Positions 7,811 to 16,858 of a stretch of 20,020 nt of DNA are shown piece by piece; position 1 is the stretch's first letter; every line of letters starts with the position of its first letter. This DNA comes from a virus: positions 1-20,020 of the IMG/VR virus record IMGVR_UViG_3300028388_000731, one strand, 5' to 3'. A program made the position numbers and the translations under genes. The notes under the pieces are model-generated. The model was not told where the DNA came from, did not search any database, and saw nothing but the letters and a program-made list of their open reading frames with translations.

Positions 7811-8794
7811 ATGGGTAATCCCGTCCTTAAGTATGAATCAGGCCAAACGGCCTATTCCTTTGAAGAAATGACAGACAGTGGAGATCAGACTACGTTTTCC
7901 GCGTCCTTCTCGCCTATCTCCCGAGTCAGCGAGCCAACGATTGCGCCGTATGGCCTGAAAACTGGCGGCGTCATCACTCCCACCGGCGCGAATGACGAAG
8001 TAAGCGTTGCGGCGCTGACGGTTGTTGCTCCAGGCATGACGGGCGCAGACTCCGATGGTGTGGTGTCGGTAGCCTCCGACACCGTGACGATCACTCGCGG
8101 GTTGACTACGGACACGCACAACATTACCAGCATCACGGTGGATAGTTCGGGCGCTATCGTGGCTGTGTCTGGCACGGACTCCACGGCGTTCAGCGAAACC
8201 CGTGGCGCTGCTGGTGGTCCTCCGCTAATTCCCGTTGGCAGTGTTGAGATCGGGCAAGTACGCACGACCTCTATCACGGCGGGTGCGATTCTGGCTGCTG
8301 AGATATTCCAGTCGCCTGGGTTGCATCAGGAGCGATCAGATCAACCGATCTGGACCACCAACTACGCGACCGGCCAAGTGGTGTTCGCCGAAGCACTGCC
8401 CGCCATCCACACTGGCGGCGTTGCCAAGAAGGTCTACATTAAGGGTTCGACTCCGATCTTCTCCAATGTGCCGAAAGCGAGCGATTGGGTGCCCGCAGAG
8501 ACAACGTACAGCGTCACCTCTACGGCCACTTACGACGGCGCAATTGGTGCCAGCAGCGCGAGCCTGGGTCAGGGTTCATTCTCTATGATTATGGAGACTG
8601 GAATAGCTGACCCGATCTTGTCGCAGAAGGGCAAAAACATCTGGTTTAAGTTCTTCCCTGACCGCGACCAGACCACGCCCTATCAGTTGACTCAGGGCAT
8701 TTTCGGCGTGTCCCGGTCATATGAGACTGACGGTCAGGTCAATGTATCCTGTACCGTTTCCGCTGCGTCTGAATCGTCTGACATTGCATCCTGA
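7811..8794 (+). CDS. Major tail tube protein
   Basis: This protein polymerises into the tail tube. Its 327 residues are rich in Ser, Thr, Gly and short strands. Features include SVEIGQVRTTSITAGAILAA near the middle and MIMETGIADPILSQKGKNIWFKFFPDR near the end. Residues 55-120 (GVITPTGANDEVSVAALTV, DTVTITRGL) look like an inserted beta domain, so the protein is longer than lambda gpV (246). A strong TAGGAGG lies nine bases before the ATG, as expected for an abundant structural protein. The stop shares one base with the chaperone start (TGATG). Confidence 0.8.
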   Translation: MGNPVLKYESGQTAYSFEEMTDSGDQTTFSASFSPISRVSEPTIAPYGLKTGGVITPTGANDEVSVAALTVVAPGMTGADSDGVVSVASDTVTITRGLTTDTHNITSITVDSSGAIVAVSGTDSTAFSETRGAAGGPPLIPVGSVEIGQVRTTSITAGAILAAEIFQSPGLHQERSDQPIWTTNYATGQVVFAEALPAIHTGGVAKKVYIKGSTPIFSNVPKASDWVPAETTYSVTSTATYDGAIGASSASLGQGSFSMIMETGIADPILSQKGKNIWFKFFPDRDQTTPYQLTQGIFGVSRSYETDGQVNVSCTVSAASESSDIAS

Positions 8795-9258
8795 TGGACG
8801 TACAGCGATTCCTGAATGCCTCCCTCGTTATGAGGGAGGAGCCTGTGCCCGCCCCTGAGCTTGCCGAGTTCTTCGGTGACGAGCCTGCCGAGTGGACCGT
8901 GCGCGGTCTTACTGGTGCAGAGCTTGCCCGATGTAATGAAGCAGCGGAGTCGGGCCGTAATTTTCAGTCCATCGTTGACGCTATCTCGAAGGGCGAAAAA
9001 GCAGAGGCGATCCGCAAGCTGGCCGGTGTGCCGGGCAAGGATGTGCCCGCAGACATCTCCCGCCGCATTCAAATGTTGGTAGAGGGGTCGGTTGACCCTG
9101 TGCTTGATGAGCAGTCGCGTGAGGTGGCGGTAAAGCTATCCGAGACGCACCCTACGCTGTTTTTCACGCTGACCAATAAAATTCTGTCTCTGACAGGGCA
9201 GGGTGCTGAAGCGGGAAAGCGCAAGCCCTCTGGAAAGACCAAGGCTTCCGCAACCTGA
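8794..9258 (+). CDS. Tail assembly chaperone, short form (G-like)
   Basis: This 154-residue protein is the zero-frame product of the frameshift pair. It should bind the tape measure protein before tube assembly and be absent from the finished virion, as lambda gpG is. It is acidic and helical (ELAEFFGDEPAEWTVRGLTGAELARC), with a basic Gly/Lys tail encoded after the slip site. Its place between the tail tube and the tape measure is diagnostic. The start ATG overlaps the previous stop by one base. At codons 141-142 the sequence G GGA AAG allows a -1 shift into the long form. Confidence 0.85.
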   Translation: MDVQRFLNASLVMREEPVPAPELAEFFGDEPAEWTVRGLTGAELARCNEAAESGRNFQSIVDAISKGEKAEAIRKLAGVPGKDVPADISRRIQMLVEGSVDPVLDEQSREVAVKLSETHPTLFFTLTNKILSLTGQGAEAGKRKPSGKTKASAT

Positions 9259-9401
9259 TCTATCTGTGCGCGGACAAGGGGCGTTTTCTCTATGAGGCGC
9301 GCCCCGATCTTTTCCCAGAGGGCCGGGTTACAGATTTAGAGCTAGAGGTCTGGTCAATCTACTACGCAGAGAGAAACCGCGAGATAAAAAAGCATGTCTG
9401 A
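8794..9401 (+). CDS. Tail assembly chaperone, -1 frameshifted long form (G-T-like)
   Basis: Reading zero frame to 9219, slipping back one base and continuing to the TGA at 9399-9401 gives a product of about 202 residues. The added part (about 60 residues) starts AQALWKDQGFRNLIYLCADK and continues RPDLFPEGRVTDLELEVWSI to end NREIKKHV. It has no start codon of its own and no stop until 9401, and its composition is protein-like. It fills the otherwise gene-less interval before the tape measure and overlaps that gene by eight bases. In lambda the T domain recruits the tube protein to the tape measure-G complex; the same is inferred here. Confidence 0.88.
9213..9219 (+). promoter_or_regulatory. 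Programmed -1 frameshift slippery site
   Basis: GGGAAAG is positioned as G GGA AAG relative to the zero frame, the same heptamer in the same phase as the lambda G/T site. The zero-frame stop is 37 bases downstream. A second GGAAAG at 9232-9237 lacks the leading G and is a poor alternative. Confidence 0.87.
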
Positions 9402-12024
9402 CGCAAAACGCACTATTGATATTGTATTCAATGGCGTAGACAAGACGGGCGCGGCTGTCCAAGGGGCTTTGCGGAATACCAGTAACCTTGCTTCTGGCGT
9501 CCAGTCGGCCACGCAGCCATTTGCGAATGCCGCTGCTGCTGCAGTCAAGTACGAAGCGGCGCTGATTGCCACGGGCGCGGCTATTACTGCGTTTTCAATC
9601 AAGGCGGCGAGCGACTTTGATTCTGGGTTCCGCGAGATCGCAACGCTTATTGACGAGCCTGCAGCGTCGCTGAACAACTTTCGTCAGGCGGTCCTTGATT
9701 ATGGTGCCGATAGCGCATTCAGCCTGGAGCAGGTAAACACCGCGGTCTATAACGCCATTTCGGCGGGCGTTGACTATACAGAATCGCTCGATGCTGTGAC
9801 GCAGGCTGAGAAGCTCGCCATTGCGGGGAAAGGCGATCTAGACTCCACACTAAAGCTGTTGGTGTCCAGCCTCAACGCTTACGGCCTGGAAACCGACAAG
9901 GCGGGGCAGTTTTCGGACGCGCTGTTTTCAACAATAAGACAGGGCCAGACCACGCTCCCCGAGTTGAATGCTTCCCTGCAGGGCGTCACGACATCTGCCG
10001 CATCCCTCGGCGTCCCATTCGAGGAAGTTCTAGGCGCGCTGTCTGCACTGACTTCTACTGGCGTCCCCACTTCGCAGGCTGTCACGCAGATCAATGCTGT
10101 ACTGACGGCGCTGCTAAAGCCTTCATCGCAGGCTGCAAATCTCGCGGCAGACCTGGGCATTCAGTTTAACGCCACGGCTGTAGAGTCACAGGGGTTGTCG
10201 GGCGTCCTCAATAGCGTTAGAGAGGCTACTGGCGGCAGTGCCGAGCAGATGGCAATTCTGTTTGGCAGGCAGGAGGCCATCAAGGGTTCCATGTCCCTTA
10301 CTGGACAGGCGGCACAGGCGTTTGCCGCTAACCTTGATGAGTTGCAGGACTCCGCAGGCGCGACAGAGGCGGCTTACGAGAAGCTGGCTGGCAGTTTTGA
10401 GAACGCCACCGGTCGACTGTCGTCATCCTTTGCCGCGCTTGGTGTTGCCATAGGCACGCCGTTACTTGATGACGCAGGCGGCGTTGCTGATGCGCTTGGG
10501 AATGTTCTGGGCGCGCTTTCTGATTCGTTCAATCAGGGCGAACTATCACAGATAACAAAGTTTATTGAGTCTGAATTTTCTGGCCTGTCTGAAGTGCTAC
10601 AGGGTGTTGCTGAGGCGCTGCCCGCTGCGCTCTCGCAGGCTGATCTATCTGGTTTCACCGATGGGCTGACTGCTGTACGGGATGCACTCACATCGTTGTT
10701 TGGTGATCTCGACATTACCGATGTAAACGATCTAGCGAGGGCACTTGAGTTCGTTGGCGATGCGTTCAACGGGCTTTCGCAGTTCTCGGCTGGCGTGATT
10801 GAGTCGTTTGGCCCCCTCCTACAGTATTTTGCCGATCTTGCGGAGAAGGCATCGCAGGGAGGCGATGGGCTGCGCGATCTTGGCAATTCGTTTGGTATAG
10901 CATCCCAGGTCAACATATTTTCCGGTGCGCTGGCTGGCGCGGCTGATGCGGCGGTATCAATCGCTGCAGTGTTGTATGTCGGCAGCAAAGGAAAGGGCGG
11001 CTTGATTTCTGGTTTGCGACTCCTCCCAGGCGCGCTGACTGGAGTTGTAAGCCTGCTTTCCGGCCCCGCTGGGCTTTCTGTTGCAGCGGCTGGCGCAGGC
11101 GTTGCGCTTGGCAGCTTCTTGAACACGCTGCCGGAAAAAGCTGGCTTTGACAGCATCAGTACAAATGTTGGGGATCTCGTAGATAGGTTCAGCGGCCTTG
11201 GCGATCAGGCGGATGATCTGGTCGCAACAGAGTTCTATCCAGCCAGCCTGGACCAGTTCCGCGATATTGAACTTGCGGACAATATCTCAAGTGTTGTGCG
11301 CTCTCTGCTTGGGTTTGAGGATGTAGACCCGGAGCCACTTGATAATTTCGTCGAAAGCCTAAAGGACGGCGGCGGCGCTATTGATGATGTCACCGGGAAG
11401 CTCGATGACAACGTAGCGACCTTGCTTGCCTACCCTGACGACATCAAGCCTGCGTCTGATGCCATGAAGCGTCTAGGCGCTGATGGGCAAGAATTGACTG
11501 GCAATTTCTCTGTCGTTGAGTCTGGGGCGCGCAAGACGGTATCCGCGCTGGATAGCCTGGCCGGGGCGTCAGAGGATTTGCGGGCAGAATTCGCCATTGC
11601 CGCACTGGAGTCTGCGGGTGCGATCCGTGTGGCAGAGATTGAGGCGGACGCAGATCGAGCGGTGGCTGCATTCGATGCCATCGCCTCATCGGTTACGAGT
11701 ACCGGCGATGTGCTAGGCGATCTTTACGGTGCGCTGAGCGACTCCAACATACGCAAGCTCGACAAGCTCGACATCACAAAGCAGATCGAAGCAGAAACCG
11801 AGGCTCGGCAGCGGCTACTAAAGCAGCAGGAAAAGCTGACTGCTGCTGAAATCAGGGTTGCCAATGCCCGCGCCGACTCTCTACGTCGCGGTGATGCGCT
11901 GATCAAGATTGACGGCGCGGGCCTGCAGCCGCACTTAGAAGCCTTCATGTGGGAAATTCTGGAGGCGATTCAGGTGCGTGTTAATGCGGACGGGCAAGAG
12001 TTGCTTCTAGGTGTCGGCGCGTGA
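9394..12024 (+). CDS. Tape measure protein, TP901 type
   Basis: This protein sets tail length and sits inside the tube. Its N-terminal half carries the TP901-type tape measure core: AASDFDSGFREIATLIDEP, then SLEQVNTAVYNAISAGVDYTE, and further Ala/Ser-rich helices to about residue 350. A hydrophobic Gly/Ala-rich stretch at about residues 520-575 could enter a membrane during DNA ejection. A coiled-coil-like helix (EAETEARQRLLKQQEKLTAA) comes near the end. The last 35 residues (DGAGLQPHLEAFMWEILEAI, then QVRVNADGQ) have the pattern of a tape measure C-terminus that binds the tail tip. At roughly 0.15 nm per residue, 876 residues suggest a tail of about 130 nm. The start overlaps the frameshift product by eight bases. 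Confidence 0.93.
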   Translation: MSDAKRTIDIVFNGVDKTGAAVQGALRNTSNLASGVQSATQPFANAAAAAVKYEAALIATGAAITAFSIKAASDFDSGFREIATLIDEPAASLNNFRQAVLDYGADSAFSLEQVNTAVYNAISAGVDYTESLDAVTQAEKLAIAGKGDLDSTLKLLVSSLNAYGLETDKAGQFSDALFSTIRQGQTTLPELNASLQGVTTSAASLGVPFEEVLGALSALTSTGVPTSQAVTQINAVLTALLKPSSQAANLAADLGIQFNATAVESQGLSGVLNSVREATGGSAEQMAILFGRQEAIKGSMSLTGQAAQAFAANLDELQDSAGATEAAYEKLAGSFENATGRLSSSFAALGVAIGTPLLDDAGGVADALGNVLGALSDSFNQGELSQITKFIESEFSGLSEVLQGVAEALPAALSQADLSGFTDGLTAVRDALTSLFGDLDITDVNDLARALEFVGDAFNGLSQFSAGVIESFGPLLQYFADLAEKASQGGDGLRDLGNSFGIASQVNIFSGALAGAADAAVSIAAVLYVGSKGKGGLISGLRLLPGALTGVVSLLSGPAGLSVAAAGAGVALGSFLNTLPEKAGFDSISTNVGDLVDRFSGLGDQADDLVATEFYPASLDQFRDIELADNISSVVRSLLGFEDVDPEPLDNFVESLKDGGGAIDDVTGKLDDNVATLLAYPDDIKPASDAMKRLGADGQELTGNFSVVESGARKTVSALDSLAGASEDLRAEFAIAALESAGAIRVAEIEADADRAVAAFDAIASSVTSTGDVLGDLYGALSDSNIRKLDKLDITKQIEAETEARQRLLKQQEKLTAAEIRVANARADSLRRGDALIKIDGAGLQPHLEAFMWEILEAIQVRVNADGQELLLGVGA

Positions 12025-12374
12025 TCTCGATCACATCAAAGCTGTTCGACCTGCTTGGTCATCTTGAGATTGAGCCGCTGCCCGGCGAGTCCGAGGGTGG
12101 CATATCTCGCAGGGTGTCGCGGGTAGCCACTTTGAATCAAGGTGTCGCTGTGAACGATGGCGGGTTCTCTCACGGCGACCGCACGCTGATTTACCGCTAC
12201 AAGCCTGTTTCCAAGGACCACGACAATCGTGCGCGGCGGCTGGTTGAGTTGCACTCGAGAGTCTACGTATCGAATGCAGATGGCGTGTTCGAATGCGTGC
12301 CTGAGTCGTTTGACCCTGGAGCAGACTCCAACACGATCACGCTGTTTGTTATCTTGAAAGTTTCGGAGGATTGA
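12021..12374 (+). CDS. Minor tail protein downstream of tape measure
   Basis: This is a 117-residue protein of unfamiliar family. It opens with a short helix (SKLFDLLGHL), is then strand-rich (SRVATLNQGVAVNDGGFSHG, then RTLIYRYKP) and ends in NTITLFVILKVSED. The place straight after the tape measure is usual for distal tail components, so a tail-tip role is inferred. The start is GTG at 12021, sharing GTGA with the previous stop. It is intact. Confidence 0.6.
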   Translation: MISITSKLFDLLGHLEIEPLPGESEGGISRRVSRVATLNQGVAVNDGGFSHGDRTLIYRYKPVSKDHDNRARRLVELHSRVYVSNADGVFECVPESFDPGADSNTITLFVILKVSED

Positions 12375-12377
12375 TTC

Positions 12378-12767
12378 ATGCCTGCACCAGCAGAAGCGAC
12401 CTATTCGCTGGCCACAATAATCGCGGCACACACCGCGGTGTTGGGTGAAATCGACGGTGCCGCATCAACGGGCAACCTCATTTTGTATGACGAGAGCGAC
12501 ACCGTGTTGGCGACCATCCCCCTAACCGATCCTGCTGGCACGGTTTCTGGCGCGACAGGACAGCTAACCATAACACCCTCGTCTACGGCGACTGCGGGGG
12601 CTTCTGGTACATGTTCTTGGGGTGCTATCAAGGACTCGGACGGAAACACTATCGTATCGCTGCCAGCAAAGGCTGGATCGTCTGCCGATTCAGGGTTTAT
12701 CGTACTCAATAGTTTAGTGATCGTGTCGGGGGCTGTAGTTACTGCTAGCTCAATCACGGTAGGCTAA
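12378..12767 (+). CDS. Small beta-rich virion protein
   Basis: This 129-residue protein starts with a helix (EATYSLATIIAAHTAVLGEI), then GAASTGNLILYDESDTVLAT, followed by alternating strands rich in Thr, Ser, Gly and Val. That pattern recalls small phage structural proteins with a single beta-sandwich encoded near tail genes. It has no cysteine pairs, signal peptide or catalytic motif apart from one lone Cys. AGGA lies upstream of the ATG, which follows the previous stop by three bases. A minor tail or decoration role is inferred from position and fold pattern. Confidence 0.55.
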   Translation: MPAPAEATYSLATIIAAHTAVLGEIDGAASTGNLILYDESDTVLATIPLTDPAGTVSGATGQLTITPSSTATAGASGTCSWGAIKDSDGNTIVSLPAKAGSSADSGFIVLNSLVIVSGAVVTASSITVG

Positions 12768-12768
12768 C

Positions 12769-15186
12769 GTGCCAACAATCACCACGCAGCCCGCTTCGCA
12801 GAGCGTCACGCTGGGCAACGATGCCACGTTTACCGTTGTTGCCACGGGTTCGGGCACTCTCACTTACCAGTGGTGGAACGCCACGCTTGCATCCTCGATC
12901 AGTGGCGCGACCTCTGCAACGTATACGTTTTCGCCCACATTCGACGAGAACGGCCACGGCTTCTATGTCGTCGTTACCGATTCGGGCGGCAATGTCACTT
13001 CCAGCACGGCGACACTTACAGTCACAGAGGGCGAGGGCGATCCCGGCGAGGGGGGTGGCGACCCCCCGCCAGATCCGCCATCAGGCCCGCCGGAGCCGCC
13101 TGCGGGTGACGATGACCCGCTATGGGCCTATGTTCGGCTGCTGATTCAAGGGTCGTTTACTGACCAGTCAGACGAAGCGCAGACCGTTACTGCCAACGGC
13201 TCTCCGTCGTACACCGAATACAACCTATCTCCTTCCCTGAATGCGCTGGTTTTCACAGGCACCGAATACCTCGAAGTTGCAGACGCTGCGTCTCTCAGCC
13301 CCGGTAGCGATGATTTCTGCTACGAGATGTGGGCGAAATTCCCAGACGGGAACTCAACTTCTGTCGGTGTCATGCTGCAACATGGGCTGCTTACTAACCT
13401 GTTCAGCGGCACGCCCGCAGCCTTTCAGTTCTCGCGCGGTATTGGCGGCATCTATTGGTATGGGTCCACTGATGGCTCGACAACTGATGTCCCTGTAGTT
13501 GACAGCCAGTTGGCTACAGACTTCTACGCTACCCAGGATACAGACTGGCACCACTTCGCGGTCACAAGAAGCGGCGATCTGTTTTCGTGGTGGTTCGATG
13601 GAGAGCTAGTTTCCAGTGCCACGCTTTCGGTTACGCTGCACAATCCATCGGCTGCACTTACTATAGGCGCGGGCAGTGGTGGCGCTGCTGGAACCTCGTT
13701 CCATACGTCTGACGTTCGTCTGACTATTGGGCACCCACGGTATACGTCCGCATTCACGCCGTCGCAGTTCTTCCCGAATCAAGACCCTGGCGCGCCGGTT
13801 GCTTATGTCGCTGCGCCGTCTGTCTTGGCCGGGGCACAGGCTGATGTAGATGGACCCGCCGTGCTTGCGGGAGTCAACCCGGTCGTAAACGATCCTGATT
13901 TTAGTAGTGTGCTGGTGCTGCAGCACTTCGACGGGTCATACGCTCAGATCGTAGACACCATTGCACTGACGCAGGTCAATGCGCCGACGACCAGTGATTC
14001 GGTCTACCGGTGGGGCACAGGCTCTGCCGTGGTCACTTCTGGGCAGTACCAGGATGGCGTTGGTTTCCCGTGGACAGCAGACTTCACGGTTGAGGGCTGG
14101 GCAAGGGTCGAGGCCCCCGCAGCGGGTACGTTCTATATTCTGGATACGCGCGACGAGCCTGGCGATCAAACGGGCTTCGCTCTGCGTGTTGCCGATGATG
14201 CGGCAGTTGAATTCCTGTATTACAGCGGGCTGTCTGGCTGGAATGTTCTGTCAGCCGGGACTGTGCCAGACGCGGAATTTTTCCATTATATGCTGGTGCG
14301 GAATGGCGACACTATATCCGTAGCGATAAATGGCGTTGTCGGGGCGACAGAAACGCGCACATGGGAAATCAGTGCCACCCGATGCCGGTTCGGCGGCGAC
14401 TCCAGCGGCAGCAGCAATGATGGGTATCTCGATGACCTGAGAGTATCCAATATAGCCCGCGATATTGCACTGCCTGCTGCGCCATATCCAGACACAGAGA
14501 ACCTGGTACTCGCGCTGTCGATGTATTCGGCGGCACCCTCGCCGCTCGGCACTCCACAGGCATTCGGGCAGACATGGGCCGCATGGGCAGCAGCGACGTC
14601 GCTGCTTGTGGCCCCGGCGGTGCAGATAGAGAATGATTTTACTGAATTGCTGACGGGCGAAATCAACGAATACTTTCTGCGCGTGCTGGGAGATACAGAC
14701 CTCGACATTCCGATTTCAAGCTGGCAGGCCACGTTGCAACAGGGGCGAGCGTCTTATGTGCAGTGTGTAATCCCAGCTTATGCGGATTACGTTGATGCCA
14801 TTGCAGATCGCATTGGCGTCGAGGATTTCGTGGTCATACGCCGCGCACAGGCGTCATTCGGTGAAGCCACGGCATCTATGGCTACGGCACCCCTTGACCA
14901 GGTGCAGGTCGCGTCGGGTCCATTTGCGTCTACCGCAACGATCTCGGGATACAGTGACGAATTCCGCACATCAGGCGCGTCTGGCACTCGTTCGCTCAGT
15001 GGCGTTAGGCAAACGTCAGTATCACAAAGCGGTGCCAGTCGTGCGCGGGCTGACATCGACTGGTTTCTGCGTCCAGGCCAGACGGTCATCGCTGACGGGC
15101 TGACGTTCGTGGCCGACTATATCAACTACTACGTGCCAGCTGATGGCGACCGCTACATGGACGTAGGCAGCAGGGGCAATGGGTAA
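12769..15186 (+). CDS. Large tail protein with Ig-like and two LamG-like domains
   Basis: This 805-residue tail protein is probably involved in host surface binding. Residues 4-86 form an Ig-like domain (TTQPASQSVTLGNDATFTVV, YQWW, YVVVTD). Residues 88-117 are a Gly/Pro/Asp linker. Two concanavalin A/LamG-like domains follow at about 118-340 (DWHHFAVTRSGDLFSWWFDG) and 375-575 (FFHYMLVRNGDTISVAINGV; GYLDDLRVSNIARD). From about 615 the C-terminal region (DIPISSWQATLQQGRASYVQ, then CVIPAYADYVDAI) resembles tail-hub or baseplate domains and probably anchors the protein. The start is GTG at 12769, one base after the previous stop. The gene ends eight bases inside the next. LamG-like domains in phage often bind sugars, but the ligand is unknown. 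Confidence 0.7.
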   Translation: MPTITTQPASQSVTLGNDATFTVVATGSGTLTYQWWNATLASSISGATSATYTFSPTFDENGHGFYVVVTDSGGNVTSSTATLTVTEGEGDPGEGGGDPPPDPPSGPPEPPAGDDDPLWAYVRLLIQGSFTDQSDEAQTVTANGSPSYTEYNLSPSLNALVFTGTEYLEVADAASLSPGSDDFCYEMWAKFPDGNSTSVGVMLQHGLLTNLFSGTPAAFQFSRGIGGIYWYGSTDGSTTDVPVVDSQLATDFYATQDTDWHHFAVTRSGDLFSWWFDGELVSSATLSVTLHNPSAALTIGAGSGGAAGTSFHTSDVRLTIGHPRYTSAFTPSQFFPNQDPGAPVAYVAAPSVLAGAQADVDGPAVLAGVNPVVNDPDFSSVLVLQHFDGSYAQIVDTIALTQVNAPTTSDSVYRWGTGSAVVTSGQYQDGVGFPWTADFTVEGWARVEAPAAGTFYILDTRDEPGDQTGFALRVADDAAVEFLYYSGLSGWNVLSAGTVPDAEFFHYMLVRNGDTISVAINGVVGATETRTWEISATRCRFGGDSSGSSNDGYLDDLRVSNIARDIALPAAPYPDTENLVLALSMYSAAPSPLGTPQAFGQTWAAWAAATSLLVAPAVQIENDFTELLTGEINEYFLRVLGDTDLDIPISSWQATLQQGRASYVQCVIPAYADYVDAIADRIGVEDFVVIRRAQASFGEATASMATAPLDQVQVASGPFASTATISGYSDEFRTSGASGTRSLSGVRQTSVSQSGASRARADIDWFLRPGQTVIADGLTFVADYINYYVPADGDRYMDVGSRGNG

Positions 15187-16858
15187 GGGGACAATCGTCA
15201 CGGCCAAGGGCGACGGGCTGTATACGATCTCGCTGGACTACGGCACAGAGCAGATCGCAGAGCGTAAAGCGGCGTTGCAGGCAGAGGCAGACGCGCACGA
15301 TTCGGCGCTTCAGGCCGCTATCAGTGATCGTGATGCGAAGCAATCGACACTGCAATCAACGCTGTCTGATCTGGATGCGGCCATCATTGCCGCAAATGCC
15401 AGCCCGGAAGATTCCAGCATGAAAGATGCCGTTGATGATGCGGCCAAACGGGCACGAACTGTTGGCGCGGCGGTTGATTATGCCAATCAGCAGATCGCGC
15501 TATGGAAAATGCGAAAAGCTGCCGCACTGCGCAACATCGAGAAGCTGAACGCGCTCACGCTGACGGAAACCCGCGATGTGTGGTGTGCGGACTATACGGA
15601 CGATGCCAGCGGAGAAGTCGAGACGCTGGAGACGGTAGGTGAGCAGGGCGATATTGTGATAAAGCCGGGAGCGCCGGCGGGTGGTGGCAGCGAATTACGG
15701 CACCGGCTGGCAATGTCGGCAGCGGCGGCCTATTTCAATGCCGCCATGCTGCCTGGCGTGCAGCGGCACAGACCGGGCTACCGCGCTGGCGTACTGACCA
15801 GCATTGACCGTGCTGCGAATACCGGCACCGTGTTGCTGGATTCCGTGAGCAGTTCGGCGCAGGCGCTCCCCATTAACGCAAGCGCAAGCGTGGAAGGTCC
15901 GTTCCGCTACATGACCTGCGACAGCGCCGCCTTCAGTGTTGGCGACGAAGTGGTGGTGGAGTTCTCGCAGTCGTGGGATACGCCGGTTATTGTGGGATTC
16001 AAGACGAACCCTAAGCTGTGTGGGCCGGAGTTTATTGCTTTCCCGATCCGCGTGATTGCAGGCGCAGAGTTTACGGAAGGCTTCCCCCTTCCCACCAGTA
16101 CAATAGAATGGAACCCAGACAACCCACCGACACCCGGCTATGCCGAGGCGGCGGGGGTCACTATCCCTGCCAATGGTTCGACCTGCATCAATAGGGACTG
16201 GGAAGACGCTACTGTCCCAGCGATTTCTTATGAGTATAACAATGCGCTAGAGATCAGCTATCGCACCGGGAAAAGAGCAACATTTGCCAACTTGTCCAAA
16301 GTAGTAACTGCACGCATCGAATTTGGCAATGACGGCGTGCAGCTTGACGACGGATGGACGACGGACTACGTGCCTGAGCAGCCATACTCGATAATGTCCA
16401 GCGTTGATCCAGGTGGCTATGCGTTCCGAATCAGCGCCGAGTATGGCGGACTGAGGCCGCTTGGACGATCAATAACAACTGCATTCGACACGGTAGATGG
16501 GCCTGCTCCAGATTGGGATGGACTAAACGCTGTTTGGGACTACACGCCTTGGGTTTGTACTCCGCGCCGCAATATCACAACTGTTATCCGGACGGAAAGC
16601 TTGAGCTTAAACGATGGGGATTTGATAAGCGAATGTAACCAGATCATGCAGCAATGGTTCAGCGGCATACCTGATCATATTTACATCCGGCACGTAGAAT
16701 CTGGTGCGCGTCTGCGTTATGTGCTGCACAGGTTTAAGAGCCTGTCAGAGAACTTCATTGTACAGCATCCACTGACTCCAGATTGGTCGCAATACAGAAA
16801 CCTTGGGGCCGAGTGGCTGGGCTATATTGGTGTTCTTTACAAGCTGGATCGCGGCTGA
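15179..16858 (+). CDS. Tail-tip protein with coiled coil and OB-like domain
   Basis: This 559-residue protein begins with a short strand motif (GTIVTAKGDGLYTISLDYG). A long Ala/Gln/Asp-rich coiled coil follows at about residues 28-125. An OB-fold-like block at about 200-276 (GVLTSIDRAANTGTVLLDSV, then AFSVGDEVVVEFSQSWDTPV) resembles the barrel seen in phage tail hub and spike proteins. The C-terminal half (280-559) is strand-rich and unfamiliar; its DNA looks less GC-rich and has a different codon feel, so it may be an exchangeable receptor-binding part. It starts eight bases inside the previous gene and is the last rightward gene of the late operon here. Exact role is inferred. Confidence 0.6.
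   Translation: MGKGTIVTAKGDGLYTISLDYGTEQIAERKAALQAEADAHDSALQAAISDRDAKQSTLQSTLSDLDAAIIAANASPEDSSMKDAVDDAAKRARTVGAAVDYANQQIALWKMRKAAALRNIEKLNALTLTETRDVWCADYTDDASGEVETLETVGEQGDIVIKPGAPAGGGSELRHRLAMSAAAAYFNAAMLPGVQRHRPGYRAGVLTSIDRAANTGTVLLDSVSSSAQALPINASASVEGPFRYMTCDSAAFSVGDEVVVEFSQSWDTPVIVGFKTNPKLCGPEFIAFPIRVIAGAEFTEGFPLPTSTIEWNPDNPPTPGYAEAAGVTIPANGSTCINRDWEDATVPAISYEYNNALEISYRTGKRATFANLSKVVTARIEFGNDGVQLDDGWTTDYVPEQPYSIMSSVDPGGYAFRISAEYGGLRPLGRSITTAFDTVDGPAPDWDGLNAVWDYTPWVCTPRRNITTVIRTESLSLNDGDLISECNQIMQQWFSGIPDHIYIRHVESGARLRYVLHRFKSLSENFIVQHPLTPDWSQYRNLGAEWLGYIGVLYKLDRG

Noticed and set aside
9232-9237. Second GGAAAG as the frameshift site
   Set aside because: The preceding base is T, so the P-site tRNA could not re-pair well; the GGGAAAG upstream is a full match.
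10533-11156. 207-codon minus-strand frame within the tape measure gene
   Set aside because: It has low-complexity Ser/Ala/Pro composition typical of antisense reading of an Ala/Gly-rich gene.
12401-12757. Minus-strand open frame opposite the small beta-rich gene
   Set aside because: It is a shadow in a gene that fits the operon by spacing and strand; no domain is recognisable.
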